A stretch of DNA of 64,000 nucleotides, taken from contig JAQFVV010012395.1 of assembly GCA_028023455.1 (NCBI GenBank), positions 308,001 through 372,000 of the forward strand, written 5' to 3'. This stretch comes from Epiperipatus broadwayi. Its lineage: Eukaryota > Onychophora > Udeonychophora > Euonychophora > Peripatidae. Each line of letters starts with the position of its first letter. Position 1 is the first letter of the stretch. The position numbers were made by a program, and so were the translations under genes. The notes under the pieces were generated by a model. It was not told the DNA's origin, did not search any database, and saw only the letters and a program-made list of their open reading frames with translations. Positions 35,001-46,190 of this stretch are shown one piece after another.

Positions 35001-36560
35001 TAATATTCAAAATTTTTGATAACTGGCATACTGAAATAAAATTGTAAATAGATAACGAGACAAAATTTAAAAGTGAAAAACCATTACATTATGGAACAGA
35101 ATATTTTCTTTAATCATATTTTGATAAGATTTTCCTTAGGAAAAAAGTTAATCTTATTTTTAAAATATTCTTATTTCTTTAATGAGTTTTAAAATATTTC
35201 ATAAGATTTAACATAAGAAAACATGTAATGTGACATATTATGACAAAATTTCTTCAAAGCATTACTAAAAAATAAGCTAGAAATTCAAACATGTTCCAGC
35301 ATGTCTGTAAATGACACTTTAATATTTTTAAAATCTTATCAACAAAAAAATGTATTTTTCTTCATTTTAAATTTACAGAAATGGAAAAAAGAGATATTTC
35401 CTTAATAAAAGCAATACTTATATTACACAAAATAAATTGAGAAAAACAAATTACATATTTGATAACAAGAATTTCTACAAAAAAAATGTCTGGTTTCATT
35501 TCACATCATCTTTCAAGTTCTCATTATTTAAATTTCAGTCATATTTTCATATTTCTCCAAGTTAAAAAAAAAAAAGTAATCAAGTAATATATGATAAGCA
35601 TTATAATCATAACAAATGACAAATTCATAAAAATATACAATTTCTTAATAATAATGGATGAAATAATTCATCACAAAACACGAATATAATAAATATGAAC
35701 ATTATGCAGATATATGTACAAGGTATGAAATATTCCTACTGCACTATTATTTTCAGTATATTTATTAACCTCAGATAGCATAACAACAGATATATCATAT
35801 TTATATTTATTATTGATTAATGAATTTGAAAAAAAATTGTATATATCACTTGTAATATTTAATATTTGGTTCGAAATATACTATGGATATACGTGATGCA
35901 TACCAGTTAAATGTTCCCCAACAATTATATGCATATAGACATATATATTATTGCTATTTGTTGGATCATGTGGTGTCAGCTTACTCTTCCAGTTTTAATT
36001 GTTTGTGGCTTTGGTTATATCATAGCTGAAAAATTTGTTGAAATTATTACTCAGAAATTGCCATTTATATTTAACGTTTATGTCTAGAAGTCTGAAAATT
36101 TTTAATTTAATATCAATAATTCATTACAGGAGAAGTGTTTACATTTCAAATTTTCACATGAATTTAGGATTTATTGTTGAATTCTTGTAAAAATCTGAGT
36201 ATTAACTAAAAATGGGTCCATCTTTTGATTTAAAATAGAACAGAAAAATTTTGTTATTTGTTAGATCATGTGTTTTGAACTTGCTTTTCCAATTTCAATT
36301 ATTTTTGTTTTTCGTTATATGATAGTTAAATATTTATTTAGATTATTATATGAAAATTCCTATTCATATTTAATATTTATATATATATTAATTATTCCTA
36401 ATCAAATTTAAATAAGACAGTCAATCATTTCTTCTGGAATATAGTTAAAAATTAGGCATCACACTAAAAAAATCAGCCAATGATTTATCATAATGATGTC
36501 CTAATTATCAGGTGTAAGTTACAGAAAAATTAATTGGTTGGCTTATTTAAATTAGATATA
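32091..36560. other. TAF5L intron 2, no firm element
   Basis: AT-rich. Short CATCATCAT runs occur near 32548 and 32674. A degraded frame at about 33480-33650 (SLPDDPEFLVKF, GLEDFTKNNNS) shares an EDFT-x-x-NNS motif with 25565-25690, possibly one old repeat family. Segments near 35940-36060 and 36245-36360 (TTTGTTGGATCATGTG / TTGTTAGATCATGTG blocks) are diverged direct duplicates of each other. Confidence 0.35.
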
Positions 36561-36764
36561 TAAATAATTAGATGGCTTTATTGCTTGAGAGCACATAAGA
36601 AGTGCAAGCACAATAAGTAAAGGTACTGGAATCAATCAGAGAATCTTACATTCCAGTGTTTGACATTCCACCATTGCAAGAAACCATGTAAAACTTGAAA
36701 TTTGATTAGAATAGATAATTTGTATTACTTCCAGTTTAGTATTTTATACATTTATACTGTTGTG

Positions 36765-36835
36765 CTGACCAATTTAGTTTAATGATAATAGTAGTAGACT
36801 CAAGTTAGAGGTTCCTGGACTGATTCCAACTGATC
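36765..36835 (+). mobile_element. possible tRNA-like SINE head
   Basis: The sequence CCAATTTAGTTTAATGATAA, TAGTAGTAGACTCAAG, AGAGGTTCCTGGACTGATTCC resembles a tRNA-derived SINE head with degraded A and B boxes. No end or target duplication could be fixed. Confidence 0.25.
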
Positions 36836-37246
36836 CCAATAGAATGAACTGAAGCCAATAGAGTAGAACTATAATCTCCATCAGTAACTATTTATAGAAA
36901 TTAGGATATTTATTTTACAAAGTGCACATATCACAAATAAATCATAAAATCACTTATAGCAAACATAACATAAAGTACAGCAAAAAAAAAAACAACCAAA
37001 TTTAAATGAGATCAAATCACATTTACCAAGGAAGATTCAAAAATTAAAGTTAATCAAATAACTTTGACAGCTGCCAGTAGAGAAATATGAACAATTTTCA
37101 TAAAACGAAAGGCCAATAAAATCAAATACTTGTTTTTTTGATATTGTGCTGCATATATTTTTTATCATTTAATTCCAAGAAATCAATTAAATAATTAATT
37201 TAAAAAATAAGTTGCCCTTTTTATCAAAAATGAATCTACTACTTAC

Positions 37247-37404
37247 TTGGTAAACTGTTGATCAAAGGCAGTCACATCTCCACTGCTACTACTGTAACTA
37301 ATCACATTACTGATGCTTGCTTCATTACAGACAGTGGTAAACTGAGCCATCTCTTTTACATTTTGCTTCAACTTCAGATCTCGCTTGGTCAATACATCAC
37401 TATC
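37247..37404 (-). CDS. TAF5L: TAF5L exon 2 (LisH-to-NTD2 linker)
   Basis: This 158-nt exon follows a TTTAG acceptor (just above 37404) and ends at a GTAAGT donor (37246-37241). It starts in phase 0 with DSDVLTKRDLKLKQNV, matching the position of the DSDG..LK segment that follows RQY in TAF5L. It continues through a serine-rich stretch to GDVTAFDQQFTK. The last two bases (AA) complete a lysine codon with the first base of exon 3. The FDQQF-x-K-L-K-x-F junction corresponds to the start of the NTD2 domain. Intron 2 (37246-23153) is about 14.1 kb and contains a LINE relic and a 191-bp direct repeat pair. The serine-rich part is poorly conserved, so the call depends on the flanking exons. Confidence 0.8.
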
Positions 37405-40299
37405 CTAAATTATATTTTGTATAAAAAAATAGCATTCACATATTGTCACATGACCTTTTTTTGTTGTTGTTCTATGATTTTATTGATATGTTTCAACTAT
37501 GTTGAGTTGTATAAATAAAAATTTACAATCTAAAATTCAAACATAACTCAAGAAATGAAAATATAAACATTAAATATTAATTCTTATTTATATTAGACTT
37601 AGAAAAGTATATTCTATGACTTTAACAACAAATCATTAAACTCACCAGTTTAAATAATATGATAAGATCAGCTCTCTATTTTACTGCCAGTTAGAATTAG
37701 CTTCAATAATCAGTGATTAATCAAGTTTATGCTAAAAGGTATTAAAGTGGGGAGTGTCCCTTGTATTATCATTCTCCATGAATCAAGACCATATTATTTT
37801 TGCCTGAAGGTTTGTGGTGACGGTATATTAGATGTCATATGTTGGACTATTTCCCTCATCTATCAATAAATGTTGGATATCAGGCCAGAAATACCTGAAG
37901 AAGAATAAAAAATAATACTACTTGAAACGTTGTGCCATTACTAACCTGTGTTGTCTATTTGTGAGTTATTACTAATAAATTGTTTATATTTGAAAAGTTT
38001 AAATATAGTTTAAAATTTTCAATACATCCAACATTTATTGAAAAATGAAATAGTCCAACATGTTATCACCAGATCCTAATAATTTGTTATAAGTTTTCCG
38101 CTAGTTGTAAAATAAGAAAAGTATCAAATCCGTTTCAAAGCTCAGATTATCTATAAATCTCAAAATCTGGATACAATAAAAACCATACCCAAATGATTGT
38201 CAATATTTTTAAATTATTTATGAGTTTTAGGGGAGATCTGATGCTTGTCCATATTGTCAGTGAAAGAATAGATAACAATGTTCTGCTCACCATCACAGAG
38301 ATGGTATTGACCTAAAAAATAAGTTTCACGATATTCCTTGTGAAGAAATGATTTTGTGTACTATGTCACAATAAAACAACTAGTTAAGGGTTAATTGCAA
38401 TTGACCCTATGAAATTTAACAAAAATATACTAACTAAAGGCAATTGGTGACACGCAAATACATAAAAAATAGCTTAGGCAATTGCGCAGAAGTAAATATC
38501 ACAAACCATTCAATAAATTTCAGGAAAGCTTTGAACACTAAGAATAGATCCATTGCAGAACTCTATATATTGACTAACATGATCAGTAAAAAGCTTAGAA
38601 TATCTATTTAAAAAATTAAAAAAATGCTTCATATAAGAATTCTTTATTGGTTCCTTAAAATTTTTTATAAATGTTGTAACTCAATCTATCTTTTACTTCT
38701 TTCCTTATTCGAATGCAAATCAATAATTAGGGAAGGGTATCCTATGCAGGAAAGATTATAAAATTATAACTCCTTTTAATACCAGGCCGGTCATTTCATG
38801 AATATTTTCCAAGAAAACCATATTACATTCTTTATAATATATCAATTCAATATGCATATTTGATGAATAAAGATCCTCATGAAATTGTGAAATATAAATA
38901 TTAACAGTCTTTACATAAATATTTTCTTAAGATGTTCTGTTCTTTTTTACAGGAAATATTATTTTGACTTATGACCAAAAAATTAAAAAACTAAACCTTT
39001 TGAATGTTAGTTATATTTTCATTTCTAAATGTATTTTCCCTTCTTTAGATTGGATGTGCATCCCTTTATAGAACATTTGAATATCACAAGAATAAGATTT
39101 TTTTGTTATAGGTTTTTGTAAGAAATATGATGTTTCCATCACCATCATTATCACTTGATAACTATCAAGCATTGCAAATAGGCTACCATCTGACTCTAAA
39201 CTCATGCTTAAGTAATTCTTTATGGCATCTGTATAGCACATTATTGTTAAAAACTAATTGGAAGTAAAATGTTAAATATGTCAAAGTTATTATTATAAAC
39301 CTTTACATATATATATACATTTGACTCAATAGGTCTATAACAATCAAATGATTTTCCAAATAGAAATTAACAATTCATTGTATAACACTGTTTTTTTCCG
39401 TGGTGAAATATTCAATCTTTAACAGCAATAGCACAATGGTATCTATATTTCCATATCTAAGTCCATTTTCCTACTTAAAAAACTACTAAAATATTAAAAC
39501 TGATTTATATTCTCAGGCTAATAACCATACAGGCTAAATGTCACTGAGTATTTTTTTTAGTATTAATATATCAAAATCTTTATTCGTTACACTTAAAATA
39601 TTAAATACATTCGGTAAATTGTCTTTTAAACTTGCAAAAGTCCAGAATCCAAGATATTCTTGTTTTTACTTTTAATCGATCCATTAATCAAACCTAAATC
39701 ATATCTTGATTCCCAATATGATTAATCCACTTATAAATAATTCTAAAGACTACTGTCATAACAATTTAAACAATGTTGGAACAAGATCACATCCTTCCTT
39801 TATTTTTTAAAGTATATTCTTTATTAATAACACAAATTTTATATACACTTTTTACAATGCTAGTCCTCTGTTAGTACAGTAATACATTAAAAAACAGATA
39901 TTGAATTCCGTCTCATATCATATATATTCATTACGTAAACATTGATTACATCTTTTTAGAACGTGAAGCTGAGTTATCACATTAATAGCTTGAAAATATG
40001 ATATCCGTTTTAATAACAACTTGTGAGAAAACGATGTCTCAAAGGATATCAATGTTTACTTTGAATGTTGTTTTAAATAGCAAAGATCTCCGAAGGTGAA
40101 AATAGGCATCTGTTGTCATATTTGGATGTGCTCTTGCTACATGAATATACGTAAAAATAAATATTTTGAAATTAATGGGCCATATTTACAAAGAAAATGG
40201 TGAAATATTACGGATTTTATTAAAGAATATAAATTCTATACAATATACATATAAAATCTTGTATATATCTGTGTGTGAATGCATTTATAAATTCTATAG
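37405..40299. other. TAF5L intron 1, 3' part, nothing firm
   Basis: AT-rich. At 37893-37935 CCTGAAGAAGAATAAAA...CTTGAAACGTTGTG has the CUGANGA...GAAAC spacing of the PLE-tail hammerheads, but stem II barely pairs. The 76-codon minus frame at 39011-39241 shows no family resemblance. Confidence 0.4.
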
Positions 40300-40619
40300 A
40301 TGACTATAATCATGAAAAAGAGAAAGAAATCTAATGTTTTGACTATTTTTTATAGTCTTTTTCAAGGCACACTAAATAAAATATTAATATAATAAATATC
40401 ACATATTCCAAAAACAACAACAAAAAAAAAAACCAAAAAAAAAAAAAACACACACACACAAAAAAGAAATTAATTAAAAATTACAAAATATATTCATAAC
40501 CAAAACTTTTTTTACCTTATCTCACTCCCCTTTCCTATTACAATCACAACTTAAACACAAACAATTTCTTTTTAAAAATCTATATATATATCATTTAAAA
40601 ACTTTTAATTAAAAACCTA

Positions 40620-41391
40620 TTATTTTTTTTTATCTTTTTCTATTAACATCCTATTTGATTCTTGTTTTATTTCATTTATGTATACACTCTCTTTTATTAT
40701 CCTTTCATTATATGACTTAATACATTCCAAAGGTTTTATTTCAAAATCCCCATGCCTAAATTTATTCTTATGAATGTAAATAGCAGAATTTTTATCAATT
40801 AAATGCTGTTTTAATCTAGTTTTTAATTTATTCTTACTAGTCCCAATATATATCATTTCTTCATTCTTTCTAAAACAATTCAAACATTTTATCAAATAAA
40901 CTGAATTCATAATGTCTAACCCATTATAGTCCCCATTATTATAAATTAAAAAATTTAAATTTGCTTTCTTTTTATAAACTGGACAAATTGAAACATTATA
41001 TTTCCTATTAATCATTTTAACTAATTTCTTAACTTTAATAAATAAATCTTTAGATATATTAAAACCAACATAAATAATCTTTTCTCTATTCCTATCCAAT
41101 CCCATTCTATTTCTTATTTTATTTATATTTTTATTAGAAAACAAATGTTCAACTACATCTCTAGGATAATCATTCATAAAACATTCATTCCTAATAATAT
41201 CAACCTCATTCTCAAACAAATTACTATTTGAACATAACTTAATTGCCATAATAATTTTATTATTAACAATATTAATTTTACTATGATTATCAATATCTGA
41301 AAACCAATTATTTGATAATCCAAAAAATGTTTTTTTTCTAAACACAGATGTTTCTATTCCTATTAATTTTTTTAAAAATTCTAACATCCAT
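40620..41391 (-). pseudogene. PLE1 minus copy: RT C-terminus plus GIY-YIG endonuclease
   Basis: About 257 in-frame codons remain of a Penelope-type polyprotein. First comes the RT thumb/C-terminal region (ETSVFRKKTFFGLSNNWFS, then NKIIMAIKLCSNS and DYPRDVVEHLF), then the PLE linker with the ICPVYKKKANLNF segment. Last is a GIY-YIG nuclease: SVYLIKC as the GIY strand, MIYIGTSKNKLKTRLKQHL as the YIG strand with its conserved arginine, and a glutamate in NERIIKESVYI. The RT palm with its catalytic aspartates is missing. The open frame extends upstream to 41447 only by reading antisense through the plus copy. It is intact at the nuclease domain, suggesting a young insertion. Confidence 0.85.
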
Positions 41392-41414
41392 ATATTATTA
41401 GGAATGAATGTTTT

Positions 41415-41912
41415 ATGCATGATTATCCTAGGGGTGTAGTTGAACATTTGTTTTCTAATAAAAATATAAATAAAATAAGAAATAGAATGGGATTAGATAG
41501 GAATAGAGAAAAGATTATTTATGTTGGTTTTAATATATCTAAAGATTTATTTATTAAAGTTAAGAAATTAGTTAAAATGATTAATAGGAAATATACTGTT
41601 TCAATTTGTCCAGTTTATAAAAAGAAAGCAAATTTAAATTTTTTAATTAATAATAATGGGGACTATAATAGGTTAGACATTATGAATTCAGTTTATTTGA
41701 TAAAATGTTTGAATTGTTTTAGAAAGAATGTAAAAATGACATATATTGGGACTAGTAAGAATAAATTAAAAACTAGAATAAAACAGCATTTAGGTGATAA
41801 AAATTCTGCTATTTATATTCATAAGAATAAATTTAAGCATGGGGATTTTGAAATAAAACCTTTGGAATGTATTAAGTCATATAATGAAAGGATAATAAGA
41901 GTGTATACATAA
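41415..41912 (+). pseudogene. PLE1 plus copy: GIY-YIG endonuclease remnant
   Basis: The plus copy starts at the DYPRGVVEHLF position, so it is about 190 bp shorter than the minus copy. It retains the linker and the GIY-YIG strands (SVYLIKC, MTYIGTSKNKLKTRIKQHL). A 4-bp deletion near 41899 relative to the minus copy shifts the frame and gives an early stop after RIIRVYT. Nucleotide identity with the minus arm is very high. Confidence 0.82.
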
Positions 41913-42271
41913 ATGAAATAAAACCAGAATAGGATATTAATATAAAAAGATAAAAGAAAATAATAGGTTTTTAATTAAAAGTATTTAAATGATATATATA
42001 GATTTTTAAAAAGAAATTGTTTGTGTTTAAGTTGTGATTGTAATAGGAAAGGGGAATGAGATAAGATAAAAAAAATTTTGATTATGAATATATTTTGTAA
42101 TTTTTAATTAATTTCTTTTTGTGTGTGTGTGTGTGTGTTTTTTTTGTTGTTGTTGTTTTTTGAATATGTGATATTTATTATATATATATTTTATTTTAGT
42201 GTGCCTTGAAAAAGACTATAAAAAATAGTCGAAACGTTGGATTTCTGTCTCTTTTTCATGATTATAGTCAT

Positions 42272-42828
42272 AAAAAAGCAAGTTTTAAAAAGGAGTTAGT
42301 TTGTTTTATTTCTATATTGGATATATATGAACTATTTTGAAAAGAAGAACTGTGCTGGATATATTATTAGAAATATACATATTTATATAATCTTATGTAA
42401 TTTAATATATATATATTTATAATACCTTATTTTGGCCATGAATATGAGGAAAAACCTCGAAAGTACTAGGCCTAAATTGATTTGATTTTTTTTTTGGTTG
42501 ATACTTATAGCTTCTTCTGCAGCGGGTAAATCGCTTTTATATGCTACTAGTTTAATGTAAATCGACTCTATTAAATGTGAATGGAAGAAAAAAAAATTTA
42601 AACAACAAATAATATTGCTGAAGATTTCCTGAAACTTGAAAAGTCATGGGGATATAAAATTAAATAGAACAGAATGTATAACCCAATCTATTATAACGAA
42701 TGCATTTCAAATATTTTTCTTAAACGTAAAACAACTGATTATATTTTAAATAGCAAACCTTATTTTTTCAGAAAAAAGAAACAACGGTAACTAACGAAAG
42801 TAAATAATTATAGTGAAAAGGAACAATG
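42272..42828. other. TAF5L intron 1, 5' part, nothing recognised
   Basis: AT-rich sequence between PLE1 and exon 1; TA microsatellite near 42400. No element supported. Confidence 0.4.
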
Positions 42829-42834
42829 ACTTAC

Positions 42835-42903
42835 AGTATATTGGCGTTTCTTTAAATATTGTAGAACTGCAGCATTAATTTGTTCATTTCTTGACCGTTT
42901 CAT
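42835..42903 (-). CDS. TAF5L: TAF5L exon 1 (start codon, N-terminus)
   Basis: This exon encodes 23 residues starting at the ATG on the minus strand at 42903. The peptide begins MKRSRNEQINAAV and ends YLKKRQYT. It resembles the start of animal TAF5L (PCAF-associated factor 65 beta), whose N-terminus I recall as MKR-x-R-x-EQI followed by YLK-R-RQY. TAF5L is a nuclear scaffold subunit of SAGA/PCAF histone acetyltransferase complexes with a LisH-type N-terminus, an NTD2 helical domain and a C-terminal WD40 propeller. The exon ends in phase 0 at a consensus donor (GTAAGT at 42834-42829). Identification rests on joining it in frame to the four exons downstream. Intron 1 (42834-37405) contains the inverted PLE pair at 40300-42271. 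Confidence 0.82.
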
Positions 42904-43445
42904 TCTACTACAAGCAACAACACAAAACCAACCGCCATTGATTAAATCCGCATAAAATTCTAGTTTCGCAGTAACTTGTCAATATCAATTTTTATCAATA
43001 GTTTGAGTTTAATTAAACTTTATAAAAACAATAAGAAGTACAAAAATAGTTGTTTACATTTAATTTATAATATTCTTATAGTAATTGATGTTGAATATTA
43101 AAATAAAAAGTTTTAAATAATTATCAAAGAATTGGATTAGATTTCACACCATGGGTCCTATGCTGCCCAGAGTCTCCAGGTTCTGCATAGGAAAAAAACT
43201 TTTTGATACAAAAGCTAACTGTGAATAAATTTACTGCCATAACAATAAAATAGCATTCGCTACTAGAAAGTGATGAATGGGACGGCAACGTGTCGACTAT
43301 AAAATGTCACAATTCCTATGCTAGCGAATGTGTAATATCACCTCCCACTGGGTCATAGTCATTTTTCTAAATTGGTGGATCACTATAGGTGAAAACGGCA
43401 ATGAGGGGAGTAGAACACAGAGCATCCTACCTTTCTTATTACTGT
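42904..43445 (-). promoter_or_regulatory. presumed 5' UTR/promoter region of TAF5L
   Basis: The segment directly upstream of the TAF5L ATG. No CpG-rich island, TATA or initiator element stands out. Assignment is by position only; an upstream non-coding exon farther away cannot be excluded. Confidence 0.25.
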
Positions 43446-43449
43446 TACA

Positions 43450-43600
43450 ATGCTTATTTTAATGTATAAATATGTAAAATGCGCTTAAAACAAAGCTAAA
43501 GACAAAGAAGTCAATACTGTAGATTGATATAAACTTAATATATGTCGCCAAGCGCTTTCTAGGACCGAGTTCCTCATATTGATAGCCATCTTATAAATAC
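43450..43600 (-). repeat. PLE2-associated end segment, inverted relative to 47045-47220
   Basis: The minus strand matches 47045-47220 in order: AAGATGGCTAT, then GTGCTTAG/GCGCTTGG, TTTATATCAATCTACAGTAT, CTTTGTC and a TTTTA(G/C)CGCATTTTA-type block. The locus from 43450 to 47220 is thus bounded by inverted copies of this 150-bp segment. It looks like the outer tail of the PLE2 composite or the host repeat it inserted into. Confidence 0.6.
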
Positions 43601-43746
43601 CACATGATCACTATTTCTTCTGCTAGCACATAACTTATTAAAACAGGCAAAAACTCTCTCCATACAGTAGTGCCACTCAGTGCCAACCAGAGTAATCAAT
43701 GTATACCAGAAGGCTTGTGCATAAAATCCCCATCTAGTGCCTACTC

Positions 43747-43807
43747 GTCCAATATCCCCAGACTAGTTTCTGGCTTGCAGCCTTCGTCAATGAGAAGCTT
43801 TGGATTC
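43747..43807 (-). ncRNA. hammerhead motif, array C, first minus unit
   Basis: GAAACUAGUC, stem II and the outer stem I are preserved, but the core reads UUGACGA (C3 changed to U). Likely inactive. Confidence 0.5.
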
Positions 43808-44170
43808 GAGAGCAGTGCACCAAATCTTAGGATATAATGCAACCCTCCAGTGGCCACCTTTTATCTCTACTTAACTACAAAACTATGAGAATAAAATTTG
43901 GAAACAATATTTTCAATCTAAGCTCAATAGCTTATATATTCATATAGGTTTGAACCCAGTTCAGTATCCATACATTTTGGTGTCTTTGGCACTACTGTAT
44001 GGAGAGAGTTTTGCCTGTTTTAATAACAGTTATGTGCTAGCATAAAAAATAGTGATCATGTGATGTTTAGTGGTTTAACACTAATCCTGCCTAATAGGAT
44101 AGTGGTGGCTAAGTTTGTTAAAGAGCAAAAGATACCAAAATGTATGGGTACTGAACTGGGTTCAGACCCA

Positions 44171-44317
44171 ATAAAGGGAAGCTTACTTTATGACTAAAAA
44201 TAACTCTATAAACAGAAGAGACTCTTGTTATACAGATCTCCAGGAAATAGAATACTTAATTACCTCATTAACATAAATTTGCATCGCTTTTAACCAACCT
44301 ATTTATTTACAAGATGG
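44171..44317 (+). pseudogene. PLE2 3'-tail fragment between array units
   Basis: It matches, inverted, the 3' tail of the main PLE2 copy at 45118-45280 (GGGAAGCTTACTTTATGAC to CTATTTATTTACAAGATGG). It encodes the last GIY-YIG region residues (SINRRDSCYTDLQEMEYLIT). With 45118-45280 it bounds a 1.1-kb palindrome-like block containing array units. Confidence 0.75.
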
Positions 44318-44408
44318 TAAAACTCCATACAGTACTGCCATTCAGTGCCAAGTAGAGTAATCAATGGATACCAGGTTTGTGCATAAAATCCCCATCTAGT
44401 GCCTACTC

Positions 44409-44468
44409 ATCTAATTTCTCCAGACTAGTTTCTAGCTTGTGGCCTTTGTCAGTGAGGAGCTTTGGATC
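44409..44468 (-). ncRNA. hammerhead motif, array C, second minus unit (core mutated)
   Basis: Core CUGACAA (G8 lost), same defect as at 4706 and 44995; GAAACUAGUC retained. The shared defect suggests a sublineage of inactive units. Confidence 0.5.
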
Positions 44469-44978
44469 TGAGAGCACTGCACCTAGATCTTAGGATCTAA
44501 TGCAAATCCTCCAGCAGCCACATTTTATCTCTACTTAACTATAAAATTTATGAGAATAAAATTGAAAACATAATATTTTCAATCTAAGCTCAATAGCTTA
44601 TATATTCATATAGGTTTGAACCCAGTTCAGTACCCATACATTTTGGTGTCTTTGGCACTACTGTATGGAGAGAGTTTTGCCTGTTTTAATAAGTTATGTG
44701 CTAGCATAAAAAATAGTGATCATGTGATGGTTAGTGGTTTAACACCAATCCTGCCTAATAGGATAGTGGTGGCTAAGTTTGTTAAAGAGCAAAAGATACC
44801 AAAATGTATGGGTACTGAACTGGGTTCAGACCCATATGACTATATAAGCTACTGAGCTTAGATTGAAAATATTATGTTTTTTCAATTTTATTCTCATAAA
44901 ATTTATAGTTAAGTAGAGATAAAATGTGGCTGCTGGAGGGTTTGCATTAGATCCTAAGATCTAGGTGCAGTGCTCCCA

Positions 44979-45039
44979 GATCCAAAGCTCCTCACTGACA
45001 AAGGCCACAAGCTAGAAACTAGTCTGGGGATATTAGATG
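44979..45039 (+). ncRNA. hammerhead motif, array C, plus unit (core mutated)
   Basis: Core CUGACAA with stem I, GAAAC and UAGUC intact. It lies in antisense orientation to the adjacent PLE2 reading frame. Confidence 0.5.
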
Positions 45040-45114
45040 AGTAGGCACTATATGGGGATTTTATGCACAAACCTGGTATCCATTGATTACTTTAGTTGGC
45101 ACTGAATGGCAGTA

Positions 45115-46003
45115 CTGTATGGGGTTTTACCATCTTGTAAATAAATAGGTTGGTTAAAAGCGATGCAAATTTATGTTAATGAGGTAATTAAGTATTCCAT
45201 TTCCTGGAGATCTGTATAACAAGAGTCTCTTCTGTTTATAGAGTTGTTATTTTTAGTCATAAAGTAAGCTTCCCTTTATTTTTCTCTTAAGATCGTGTTG
45301 CTCTCTGCAAACAACCACTGGGGCTTTAGGTTGGCAATCAGGACCAGCTGAGCTGCGGTGCTGGGCAAAAACTCAACTACAATAAGGGTCTGTTAGTGCT
45401 TTGTTATATGAGTAGGGGTGTTTGATTGGATACAGAAGCTCTGGTCTCACCACAATATAATGCTATACAATGTGTTTCAGGGCAGACAATATTGGAAACT
45501 ACTTGAGGTGTCAGCGAGGGTGGTAAGCTGTCTTTAGTATTTTTAATTAGTTTGGTGGGGTGGATGAAAGCATAAATGATACCTTATTACTGAATATGTT
45601 ATGAAATTTTCTATGCACTATAGGCAGATAAGGAAGTAGAAGCCTTTGTTTGTCTATGTTAGTGGCATGGTTATTTATTTTGGAGTAAAATTGCCTTATT
45701 TTCCTGTCGATTAGATTAGTACTAAAACCAACCTTTATTAAGTCATTTCTACATGACATTAGGTTAGCTTTTTTGTCTGCTTCAAACTTACAAAGACGCA
45801 TATTTCTATAGAGAAAGGAGGTTAAGCGAGAGAGGTTGTGGTTAGTTGAATTGGAGAATGAGAGTGGCCTCTAATCTCAAGAGGTTTGACCAGCATACTG
45901 TAATTAAGATGTGTGTGCTCTACTTGAATATGTATATCCAGGTATTTGACTTGGTTATAACTGTTTTTGTGTTCTATGTTGAAGGTAATAGGTCTTACCT
46001 TCA
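45115..46003 (-). pseudogene. Penelope-like element 2, minus copy (RT C-terminus, linker, GIY-YIG)
   Basis: Degraded Penelope polyprotein on the minus strand. From the inside out: the RT strand VKYLDIHIQVEHTHLNYSM, a C-terminal RT region (RNMRLCKFEADKKANLMSC, DLIKVGFSTNLIDRKIRQFY), the typical PLE linker (LLLPYLPIVHRKFHNIF), and a GIY-YIG domain with VVSNIVCPETHC, then ALYCGETRASVSN (YCG in place of YIG). Distal parts follow after frame breaks (LREK...REAYFMTKNNSINRRDS). Stops and shifts make it non-coding. The 3' end joins hammerhead array C at 45114. Confidence 0.8.
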
Positions 46004-46190
46004 ACATAAATCATGAAAGCAGTTACAAACAAGTCAAATATCTGGATATACATATTCAGTAAGATCACACATAATAGTATGCTCATTGAAGGTAATAGGC
46101 CTTACCTTCAACATAAATCATGAAAGCAGTTACAAACAAGTCAAATATCTGGATATACATATTCAGTAAGATATAATAGTATGCTCATTA
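45980..46190. repeat. PLE2 inversion centre with short hairpin and 88-bp tandem copy
   Basis: The hairpin GTTGAAGGTAA-TAGGTC-TTACCTTCAAC (45980-46007) marks where the minus copy flips to the plus copy. Immediately after, a segment (TTACCTTCAACATAAATC to GCTCATT) is repeated in tandem (46000 and 46101), so the centre was elongated by local duplication. Confidence 0.75.

Larger units (their letters stand above)
40300..42271. mobile_element. Penelope-like element 1, head-to-head inverted pair
   Basis: Two 5'-truncated copies of one PLE face away from each other: a minus copy (40300-41391) and a plus copy (41392-42271). The homologous arms are 40300-41205 and 41392-42271 with a 186-bp unique middle that belongs to the longer minus copy. 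Both outer ends carry the same tail: a GACTAT...ATAGTC hairpin, CGAAACGTTGG (decayed to TCAAAACATTAG in the minus copy), then CATGATTATAGTCAT. The tail hairpin resembles a degenerate hammerhead (core CUUGAAA instead of CUGANGA). The pair lies in TAF5L intron 1 and would make a stem of about 0.9 kb in the pre-mRNA. Confidence 0.85.
43600..45114. mobile_element. hammerhead-repeat array C attached to PLE2
   Basis: Units in order: minus (43600-43988), plus fragment (43989-44170), a 147-bp PLE2 3'-tail fragment on plus (44171-44317), minus (44318-44654), plus (44655-45114). Both minus-to-plus switches occur at the same junction (GTGTCTTTGG/CACTACTGTATGG), so this inverted dimer was copied as a unit. 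The final plus unit runs straight into the 3' end of the minus-strand PLE2 body at 45115. This physical linkage is the reason for regarding the ~455-bp repeat as a PLE pseudo-LTR. Confidence 0.75.
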
